Shown: positions 1-6,518 of the stretch, piece by piece
Layout: every line of letters begins with the position of its first letter
How positions within the stretch are numbered: the stretch's first letter is position 1
Source: Candidatus Zixiibacteriota bacterium
Lineage (GTDB): Bacteria; Zixibacteria; MSB-5A5; CAIYYT01
DNA length: 10,282 nucleotides
Direction: 5' to 3'
Assembly: GCA_963205155.1 (NCBI GenBank)
Contig: CAUJJY010000169.1
Location: 1 to 10,282, forward strand
Notes under the pieces: model-generated
Databases searched by the model: none
The model's input: the letters and a program-made list of their open reading frames with translations, nothing else
Told to the model about the DNA's origin: nothing
Position numbers and translations under genes: made by a program

Positions 1-735
1 CAGCGACATCGCAGCAACCAATTCTGCTTCGTTGCCTGCGACTAAAGTCGTAGACAAGAGATAGGACTTATCTTGAAGCCAGGCAGGAAGATTCTCCGGA
101 CGAGAGCAGAATTCAATGTTCTCGGACAATTGCATTGCCGCGATCATGTGCTCGAAGTGCACGCGCAGCGAAGTCTTGGCAAATTCACCGATGACAAATA
201 GCTTATATTCGTTGTCAATCTTGGTCAGTTCCGCAAGTATATCCAATACTACGACCGAATTTGCCTCCAACTCAGCTCCGCTCAAGTAAGCGATGTTCTT
301 GGTTCTCCGCTTATTGTTTACCGACATCGGTGTGGCCGCTGCTACCGGCGGCAAAAGCGAATATTGCGCCATTGACTCAATCCTGTCGACGCAATCAAAG
401 AGAACGGCTTCACTCGCCCGATTACTCGTTACGATCGCGTCAAATGCCTCCCAGCGACAGCGCTGATACTCAAGGTCGAGTATCTCTGTTCCTTGCACCC
501 GGCATACCAATTTCGTTTTTCCATCAGCCTCCAGCGTCGAAGCCCAAACTGCGAAATCATCGATATGATCCAGCCAAATCGTGCAATCCTTGCCGAAATG
601 CTCGAGGAATCGGTCTTGTCGTTGCTCCCGTTCGATGATAAAGCGATAACGCTCGTCCCCTGCATATGAGTCGATATAGGGCTTCAGAAAGCCGTAGTAA
701 CCGACCTTATCGCAGAAGATGAAAATGTCGCGCAT
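1..735 (-). CDS. GT4-like protein, paralogue of the TPR-GT4 enzyme without its catalytic motifs (3' end beyond the window)
   Basis: An uninterrupted frame of 245 codons from ATG 735 to the left edge. It starts 1 nt after the radical SAM stop with a GGAAG-containing purine stretch upstream. The protein aligns by eye along its whole length with residues 225-460 of the TPR-GT4 protein of this operon. Matching blocks are KTKLVCR/KCKMICR, the ...EYKLFVIGE/...YTFHLAGE strand, HFEHMI/YFAHLL, and LPAWLQDKSYLLSTTL/VPAYLRDKDFVMSTSL. It has no N-terminal TPR. At the place of NGVDLDRF it reads PVAAATPM (130-137). The NYKKNP block becomes AELEANS. The two EX7E glutamates align with Ala233 and Ala241, although Glu236 and Glu238 lie close, so a small shift cannot be excluded. 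It is therefore either a divergent GT-B enzyme or a non-catalytic partner of the first glycosyltransferase. The C-terminal part is not visible. Confidence 0.72.
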   Translation of the reverse strand, partial: MRDIFIFCDKVGYYGFLKPYIDSYAGDERYRFIIEREQRQDRFLEHFGKDCTIWLDHIDDFAVWASTLEADGKTKLVCRVQGTEILDLEYQRCRWEAFDAIVTSNRASEAVLFDCVDRIESMAQYSLLPPVAAATPMSVNNKRRTKNIAYLSGAELEANSVVVLDILAELTKIDNEYKLFVIGEFAKTSLRVHFEHMIAAMQLSENIEFCSRPENLPAWLQDKSYLLSTTLVAGNEAELVAAMSL

Positions 736-736
736 T

Positions 737-1774
737 CTACACTTCCACCGGATGTTGAGTGTTAATCTCGGGCAAATGCTTCTCCACTGGTTTCGCTTCG
801 AATAAACGATCGATTACGGTTCGATAGTCGTAATCCCACTTGAGTCCAAACCAATCGGTGCAGTTCTTGCAGATTGAGATCTTCGAGAATTCCTTGTCGA
901 GATGGATGCGCCGCAACTGGTCGTAGTAAGGTGACTGCCAGATTTCGCTGATGCTCATTTGCGCGAGATCGAAATCTTTCATCACCGACTGCTCGCGCCA
1001 ATCAGCGACACAAAACCGGGGTCGTCCGTGCGAACTGATGGCGATTCGATTCCACAACAACGAACAAGGCCAGCGGTACTGATCCTTCTCCATCTTCATG
1101 ACTGAAGAGTTCACCATTCCCTTGACGGTCAAGTAGGTTCTGACTACCACATCATCAGCGATCGGCCCCCAGAATTGCTTGAATGCCTCTAACTCACCGC
1201 TCACCAATGTATCCTGGTCAATCATGTTGACGATGATGCGCAGGTTGGGATTATTCTTCTTGTTCTTGAGCAGGAACAGCACATTGCTGTAGACTTCAAC
1301 GAAGTTCCCTTGCAGCCGGATTCGCTCGTACGTGGGCTTGTACAGGCTGTCCAGACTGAAATCGATTATTAGCTTCGTATCGGACGGCCGTAGAATCGCT
1401 TCAGCAATCGGCCGTGTCAGCGAACTGCCGTTCGTCACGATTGTCGCGATCTTAACGCCGCGATCTTTGATATAGTTGATCGCCTTGACGATGTGCTTGT
1501 AGAGGAACGGCTCGCCGTCGCAGGTAATGCGCAGAGTTGCGCCGTGCTCGGCGACCTCGTCGATTATGCGTGTGAAAATATCATAGTCGAGTTGATTCGG
1601 TTCATAGTCCGGAACGAATTTCTTGATGTCGTTTTGCGGGCAATGTATGCACCGAAAGTTGCAAATGTTGATCAGGTCCAGATGGACCATATTGGGGAAC
1701 ACGCTGTCCTGTTCGTTAGCAAAACCGTAAAACTCGCGCCATGGTGTCCCCACCGGAGTCTTGCTTTCAGACAT
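737..1774 (-). CDS. Radical SAM protein with C-terminal SPASM-like domain
   Basis: 345 residues. The cluster motif CX3CX2C is C38-NFR-C42-IH-C45 and should bind the 4Fe-4S cluster that cleaves S-adenosylmethionine. It is followed by the SAM-contacting strand CDGEPFLY (85-92), in place of the common GGEP, and by TNGSSL (114-119). The C-terminus has a short SPASM-type arrangement: C237, then G250...RFC255, then C302-KN-C305, with the SISEIWQSPYYDQLR segment between, as in that family. These four cysteines could hold one auxiliary Fe-S cluster. Relatives modify peptides or act as dehydrogenases or epimerases on sugars and aminoglycosides; in this operon a sugar or glycoprotein substrate is the likeliest, but it is not provable here. 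AAGGAG 10 nt upstream supports ATG 1774, which overlaps the SDR stop (ATGTCTGA). The next gene begins 1 nt after its TAG. Confidence 0.88.
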   Translation of the reverse strand: MSESKTPVGTPWREFYGFANEQDSVFPNMVHLDLINICNFRCIHCPQNDIKKFVPDYEPNQLDYDIFTRIIDEVAEHGATLRITCDGEPFLYKHIVKAINYIKDRGVKIATIVTNGSSLTRPIAEAILRPSDTKLIIDFSLDSLYKPTYERIRLQGNFVEVYSNVLFLLKNKKNNPNLRIIVNMIDQDTLVSGELEAFKQFWGPIADDVVVRTYLTVKGMVNSSVMKMEKDQYRWPCSLLWNRIAISSHGRPRFCVADWREQSVMKDFDLAQMSISEIWQSPYYDQLRRIHLDKEFSKISICKNCTDWFGLKWDYDYRTVIDRLFEAKPVEKHLPEINTQHPVEV

Positions 1775-2786
1775 GGGCGTACTTCTCCTTGAATTTCAAC
1801 ATAGCCGGTTGCGGCGTCGCGTTTTTGCGCATCTTCTCTCGGTACCAGTCGATTGTCCGCAACAGCCCGTCTTCCAGCTCGACCTTTGGCTCGAAGTTGA
1901 GAATCTCGCGTGCTTTGTTAATGTCGGGAATGCGCACTTCAACGTCCGGCGAGCTTGCTTCCTTGAACACGATTTGTGACTTGGACTCCGACAAACGAAT
2001 GATCTCGCGGGCAAGTCGATAAATGGTCAGAGTGCTCTGCGGATTCCCTATATTGAACGCTTGTCCGCTCGAGCGATTGTTCTGCAGTATTTCCAATAAT
2101 GCGTCAAGAATGTCGTCAATATAGCACCAAGCGCGAATCTGGCTCCCATCGGAGTAAATTGTAATGTCCTTGTTCTGAATTGCGTTCACGACGAAATGGT
2201 GTATCGCCCCCTCGCCAACTTGCCCCGGTCCAAAAATATTGAACGGGCGCACACAACAGATCGGCAGACCATACTTGATATAGAAGCTGTTCGCGAAGAA
2301 TTCGCCCGTGAGCTTACTGATTGCGTACGACCACCGCGCTTCGCCGACAGTTAGCGCCGGCTTTAGATTCGCCTCGGTCACTTTGTAGGCATAGGCTCCG
2401 AAAACCTCACTGGTCGAAAAATCAACCACTCGCTCGAGCGATTTACCGGCTTCAAGACAAGTCGTATAGACATTGTACGTGCCGATGACATTGACCTCCA
2501 TGGTCATTACCGGGTCGCGTAATACCGAATCGACACCGGCAACGGCGGCAGCGTGAACCACGATATTGGCGCTGTCGATTGAAGCCGCTAACGCCGCTCG
2601 ATCACGAACATCGCCGCGAATCAGCTCGACGTTCGGATGGTTGGTAAGATGCGGCTTATCCTGCAGCGAATTTCTCTTAAAGTTGTCAAAGATGATAATG
2701 TGATTCTCGTCGGCTAACCGCTCGGCGAGTGCTGAACCGATAAATCCCGCGCCGCCGGTAATGAATATGGTCTTGCCCTTTATCAT
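1767..2786 (-). CDS. Extended SDR sugar-nucleotide epimerase/dehydratase/decarboxylase
   Basis: 339 residues, normal for NAD(P)-dependent extended short-chain dehydrogenases acting on nucleotide sugars in the cytoplasm. Visible marks: the Rossmann motif TGGAGFIG (10-17), FDNF (33-36) where the NAD ribose-binding Asp sits, RGDVRD (57-62), HAAA (78-81), the active-site strand STSEVFG (124-130), YAISK (154-158) with catalytic Tyr and Lys, RPFNIFGPG (180-188), and DGSQIRAWCYIDD (213-225). The Thr-Ser-Glu triad (125-127) and the R-x-W/F-CYIDD block resemble UDP-glucuronate decarboxylases and 4,6-dehydratases more than UDP-glucose 4-epimerases, whose equivalent strand lacks the Glu. The exact reaction is not settled. 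GGAG 7 nt upstream supports ATG 2786. It overlaps the radical SAM gene by 8 nt, so both probably act on the same sugar or glycan. Confidence 0.88.
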   Translation of the reverse strand: MIKGKTIFITGGAGFIGSALAERLADENHIIIFDNFKRNSLQDKPHLTNHPNVELIRGDVRDRAALAASIDSANIVVHAAAVAGVDSVLRDPVMTMEVNVIGTYNVYTTCLEAGKSLERVVDFSTSEVFGAYAYKVTEANLKPALTVGEARWSYAISKLTGEFFANSFYIKYGLPICCVRPFNIFGPGQVGEGAIHHFVVNAIQNKDITIYSDGSQIRAWCYIDDILDALLEILQNNRSSGQAFNIGNPQSTLTIYRLAREIIRLSESKSQIVFKEASSPDVEVRIPDINKAREILNFEPKVELEDGLLRTIDWYREKMRKNATPQPAMLKFKEKYAHV

Positions 2787-2830
2787 AGAATAGCTCCGTT
2801 GAGTGTTGAGGTGTTCCTTCTGTTAGCCAT
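2783..2830 (-). CDS. Possible 15-codon ORF coupled to the SDR gene
   Basis: In the gap between the FemAB-like and SDR genes, ATG at 2830 opens a frame of 15 codons (MANRRNTSTLNGAIL). It ends in TGA that overlaps the ATG of the SDR gene (ATGA, 2783-2786). A strong Shine-Dalgarno, AGGAAGG (2835-2841), lies 4 nt upstream, better than that of most genes here. It has no recognisable domain. It could be a tiny peptide gene, a leader that keeps ribosomes loaded for the next gene, or chance. The visible facts are the ORF, its SD and the overlap; function is a guess. Confidence 0.35.
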   Translation of the reverse strand: MANRRNTSTLNGAIL

Positions 2831-2834
2831 TTGA

Positions 2835-2841
2835 CCTTCCT
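2835..2841 (-). promoter_or_regulatory. Strong Shine-Dalgarno in front of the 15-codon ORF
   Basis: AGGAAGG on the minus strand immediately follows the FemAB-like stop (TAA, 2842-2844) and sits 4 nt before ATG 2830. It is about 50 nt from the SDR start, too far to serve that gene directly. The SDR gene has its own GGAG at 2794-2797, 7 nt before ATG 2786. Confidence 0.45.
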
Positions 2842-3876
2842 TTACACGAGTGCCGGCTCCGATTTGAGTGCGCCGAATGGCACGAGAAAGTGAAATGGAT
2901 ATTTCTCGCCGATCTCCGTGGTAGTCTGCCCCAGAATTGCCGCCCTATTATTGAGAATCTTGACGAGGTATTGATGCCGAGCTGGGTTCGCTCCCCACGA
3001 TTCCTTGAAGCGAATCAGATCCGCCTGACTCCGCGGCGACGATTGCAGATTCATCAACGGGATTCCCCGTCGCTTTGCGTAGTTCATGACAAAATGAAAC
3101 GCTGCCGTCGAAGCCTGTGTATCGTCTTCATCTCGATCAAACATGCTAAGGTAGTAGTCGAGGCAATGATTGTTCTGAACAGTCACAATTCCGCCCAGTA
3201 ACTTGCCTTTTGACTTCGCAGTGAACAAACTGCAGTGACCGGGTGCTTGTAAGTGCTTGAACATCTCGTCGAAATATGCGAACGGCAGTTGCGCGCCGTG
3301 CAGTTCTTGGATTCGTTTCTCATAGCAGATGTACCAATTGTCCAAGTTCTCGGTGCCCGTCTCATGTGTGAGTTCCACATCGGCTGTCCCTGCCTTGCGC
3401 AGATTGCGCTGGAGATTATTCCTAAACTTGGACGTGGTTCCCGACAACGGATCACCTTTGAGATCCATTACGTGCACTACACTTTCAAGCGTATGGTCAA
3501 AAACGGACGTGTCGCCTTGATAGTCCGCAAAACACGGACTTGAGCAGATTGACAAGACATCGCAGTACTTCGAATAGTGGTCGAACAGAAGTTCATATAC
3601 CTGACGCACTTCTGCAGTGTCCAACTTTGGGCCGATCTGCAGTCCGGAGTAACTTGCCGGATATGGCAGTGACTGTATCAGATTACGAAACTGGAGGGCA
3701 CAGAAGAATGCAACTGCCTCTCCATCACGAACGAGCGTCACCGACCTGTCCTCTTCACCGGAAAAATCTTTGACGAAATCAAACCACAGAAGCGAGGACT
3801 GCAAATGGTGCGCCCTGTTTCGCAAAAGGCCGCCTGCAAAGTCGCGGTCTAACGATTTCACCATCCATTTGCTCAT
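2842..3876 (-). CDS. FemAB/GNAT-superfamily acyl- or aminoacyltransferase-like protein
   Basis: 344 residues, close to the usual size of FemAB-like proteins (two tandem GNAT folds; Acetyltransf_6/FemAB). The first half has the core strand ...GLQIGPKL (78-85). The second half has the GNAT beta-bulge LLGGIVTV (227-233) and the helix STAAFHFVMNYAKRRGIPL (256-274). It also carries the family hallmark near the C-terminus, RFKESWGAN (289-297), equivalent to the FKR-x-WG motif. Relatives in envelope-glycan loci transfer an acyl or amino-acyl group to a sugar amine. Here it could acylate an amino sugar of the glycan made by this operon, but the substrate cannot be read from sequence. No signal peptide is present. 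The start overlaps the TPR-GT2 stop (ATGA) and has only a weak Shine-Dalgarno, so translation is probably coupled. ATG 3864 is an alternative start. Confidence 0.77.
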   Translation of the reverse strand: MSKWMVKSLDRDFAGGLLRNRAHHLQSSLLWFDFVKDFSGEEDRSVTLVRDGEAVAFFCALQFRNLIQSLPYPASYSGLQIGPKLDTAEVRQVYELLFDHYSKYCDVLSICSSPCFADYQGDTSVFDHTLESVVHVMDLKGDPLSGTTSKFRNNLQRNLRKAGTADVELTHETGTENLDNWYICYEKRIQELHGAQLPFAYFDEMFKHLQAPGHCSLFTAKSKGKLLGGIVTVQNNHCLDYYLSMFDRDEDDTQASTAAFHFVMNYAKRRGIPLMNLQSSPRSQADLIRFKESWGANPARHQYLVKILNNRAAILGQTTTEIGEKYPFHFLVPFGALKSEPALV

Positions 3877-6518
3877 AATACTTTCGTACCTGTTTCTCCG
3901 CTCTTTTGCGTCGCACGCTGGATTTCTTCCAGCATCTGCTGGGCGGGGGCGAAGTTCGGATCAATTTGCAAGGCACGCTCATAACCAAGCTTTGCGCTTT
4001 CGAGGTGCCCCAATTTGAGATAGCAATCGGCCAGGAACCCCGTCAGTTCGGGCGACCGCGGATGTGTTTGCAGGCATTTCTCAACATATCGCAACGCATC
4101 TGAGTAATTCGAGGAATCGAAACACAGCCTTGCGACCAGGTAAGTCACGTCGAAGTCATCGGTCGCGTAGTCAAGGTAATTTGCGAGCTTGACTGCAGCA
4201 TTGGCGTTGTCGCCAAGCTTGAAATAGGCAAGTCCGATGTTCCGCAATGCGGGCACCAATTGCGGGTCAACAACCAGCGCGCTCGCATAGTGGCGAATCG
4301 CCTGCTGGTAATCGGCCATACGGAAGTAGCAATTTCCTGCATTATTAAGGAGTTCCGCGTCGTTGCTATAGTTCTCCAGCAGTCGCGTATAGATTTCGAG
4401 AGCACGGTCAAATTGGCCCTGCCCAATCAGCACCTCTGCTTTTTGATTGAGTGCATTGACATTCGTTGGATCGACGGACAACAATTGGTCGATTCGAATC
4501 AGCGCCTCTTTGACATTCCCCGCTTCGCGCTCTAAAGCAATCAAAGTCTCAAGGGCCTTGGCATGTAAAGCATCTATCGCCAGGATTTCCAGGCAGTGTT
4601 TTCGACTCACCACTGGTTGACCCTGCTGTTGTTTGATTTTTGCAAGCAAGAAGCGTGCAGTTAAATCCGTCCGGTCAGACTGCAATCGCTGTTCGGCATA
4701 GGCTTCGGCACCATCGCTGTCGCCTTGTCGGTAACGCAGGACAGCCAGATGCGTGTAGACGTCGAGATGCTCCTTCTTGTACTCCAATACTCGCCTAAAA
4801 TACGCCTCCGCCCGTTCGTCCATCTTCATCTCCTCATGGATCAACCCGAGACTGAAGTACGCTGCAGCCTGGTCATGCGAGTGGATGAGTATGAAGCTGG
4901 TGGTCTCGCCGCCCGGATTGTAGGCGTCGGCCGCGGCAATGTACTTCTCGTAAGTCTTGATGGCGCGGTCAAAGTCCCGCGCAGCCGCATAGACGTGTCC
5001 GAGTTGGAACAACGGGTCCAGGTAGTTCGGATCAATTTCGAGAGCACGCAGCGCGACCTCTTCGGCACGTTTGTATTCCCCTAAATGGAAGTAGGCGGAC
5101 ACAATCTGATCGAGCGCCATCAGGTGAATGTGACGCTGTCCCGGAGTATCAGCACTGGAGTTGCGTACAGCGCGGCCAGCGTGTTCGATAATCTCTTGGC
5201 AGACTTCTGGAGGCGGCATTTTGTGCTCGCCACGGAGAATTTGTGCCAAGTTGAAATTCGCAAAGTAATTATCGGGATTCTCTTCTAATTGCTGGTGAAG
5301 TAGTGCTTTGCTGCGAGCAATCTTCTTCTTCATCTGGTCCCAATCGAGCCCGTAACCGTAGTGGATTATGCTGGCATCAACCCGGAGAATTGCTTCTTCG
5401 GCCGGCAGACGTAATTCGTTGTGCACGATCCCTTCATAGCGGGCGTTGAGCTTGCGCCGCCACATCCGCACCGAAGGAAGGAACGACGTGACTTCCCCGC
5501 TGGCGACATGTTTATTGTGTACCGACAAGGACAACACGTTGATGTCCGGAACTCGCGTCGCCTGCTTGAGCTTCTCGATATCTTGCTGTTTCAATTCTTC
5601 GTCGGCGTCAAGAATCAGAATCCAGTCGCCGGTCGCGTATTCAAGTGACTGATTGCGATGAAGCGAAAAGTTATTCTGCCACGGATGATGATAGACCCTT
5701 GCTCCAAATTGCTCCGCAATCGCGACTGTTCCGTCAATTGAGCCGGTATCCACGACGATAATCTCGTTGACCAGGCCTTGGACGCTTTTCAGACATTGTG
5801 CCAACATGGCCTCTTCATTCTTCACGATCATGCAGAGAGAGATTCTTTCTTCGCCGACCATTTCGCGAGCCAATTTGTCGAGATCACGCTTGTTTCCGCA
5901 CCGCACCAATCCGTCGCTGATTACCTTGCGGCGTCCCACTGTATCTCCGGTTCGGGCCTTAATCGTCGCCAAATTGATGTAAAACTCATCGTAGTCATCG
6001 CGGGCACGGATCGCCTCTTCCAATACGTTCGCGGCAGAATCAAACTCGCCGAGATTGTAGTACGACATCGCCAAGCACGAAATCAGATCGAGTTGTGCCT
6101 TGGCGGTCAGATTGCTCCCATCGCTTCGAGCTGTTTCCGACAGCGGCATTAAAACCGGTTCGGCGGTGCGAATGCAATCGTCAAACTCGCGAAATTCATA
6201 GTGAAGCAGGCCTTTCAGCAGGGTTTCGCGCTCGCCTAAACCGGTGGCATTCCCGAGGTCTGCCAGAAACTTGTCCGCCTCGGCAAAATTGCCTACGCGA
6301 TACGCGCTCCATGCTCCAATCTGGGATAACTCCGGAATCGCGCTGCCTGCTTGGGTCGAGGGTTCACCCTGCACATCTCGCACAATCCTCAAGGCTGCCG
6401 CATAATCACCGTCGGCGAAGTGAATCCGCGATTGCTCGAGTGACGCACCACTATCCGAAGCGCTTTTTGCCGCAGGTCTATCGGACTTCGGTAGCTTGCT
6501 GGTCTTCTTCTTAGCCAT
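3873..6518 (-). CDS. Large TPR protein with a central GT2 glycosyltransferase domain
   Basis: 881 residues. Domain order: a Lys/Ser-rich N-terminus (1-25), TPR-like helices (about 28-220), a family 2 glycosyltransferase (about 224-390), then a long TPR array (about 410-870). The GT2 part has LCMIVKNEE (228-236), VVDTGSIDGT (255-264), the DXD-type metal and nucleotide-sugar site DADEE (304-308), and YEGIVHNEL (361-369), marks of the SunS-like/TPR-associated GT2 group. The C-terminal array has standard TPR cores (e.g. AEEVALRALEIDPNY, ALEIYTRLLENYS, LGYERALQIDPNF). No signal peptide or membrane span is visible, so it probably acts in the cytoplasm on a protein or lipid-linked acceptor held by the TPRs. 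The frame allows a GTG start at 6539, but ATG 6518 has GAGG 6 nt upstream and an N-terminus of MAKKKTSK. It overlaps the gene before by 8 nt and the gene after by 4 nt (ATGA). Confidence 0.88.
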   Translation of the reverse strand: MAKKKTSKLPKSDRPAAKSASDSGASLEQSRIHFADGDYAAALRIVRDVQGEPSTQAGSAIPELSQIGAWSAYRVGNFAEADKFLADLGNATGLGERETLLKGLLHYEFREFDDCIRTAEPVLMPLSETARSDGSNLTAKAQLDLISCLAMSYYNLGEFDSAANVLEEAIRARDDYDEFYINLATIKARTGDTVGRRKVISDGLVRCGNKRDLDKLAREMVGEERISLCMIVKNEEAMLAQCLKSVQGLVNEIIVVDTGSIDGTVAIAEQFGARVYHHPWQNNFSLHRNQSLEYATGDWILILDADEELKQQDIEKLKQATRVPDINVLSLSVHNKHVASGEVTSFLPSVRMWRRKLNARYEGIVHNELRLPAEEAILRVDASIIHYGYGLDWDQMKKKIARSKALLHQQLEENPDNYFANFNLAQILRGEHKMPPPEVCQEIIEHAGRAVRNSSADTPGQRHIHLMALDQIVSAYFHLGEYKRAEEVALRALEIDPNYLDPLFQLGHVYAAARDFDRAIKTYEKYIAAADAYNPGGETTSFILIHSHDQAAAYFSLGLIHEEMKMDERAEAYFRRVLEYKKEHLDVYTHLAVLRYRQGDSDGAEAYAEQRLQSDRTDLTARFLLAKIKQQQGQPVVSRKHCLEILAIDALHAKALETLIALEREAGNVKEALIRIDQLLSVDPTNVNALNQKAEVLIGQGQFDRALEIYTRLLENYSNDAELLNNAGNCYFRMADYQQAIRHYASALVVDPQLVPALRNIGLAYFKLGDNANAAVKLANYLDYATDDFDVTYLVARLCFDSSNYSDALRYVEKCLQTHPRSPELTGFLADCYLKLGHLESAKLGYERALQIDPNFAPAQQMLEEIQRATQKSGETGTKVL

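Noticed and set aside
429..665. Minus-strand ORF of 78 codons near the left end
   Set aside because: It lies in another frame inside the GT4-like gene running from 735 to the left edge, whose 245-codon frame has family similarity to the TPR-GT4 protein.
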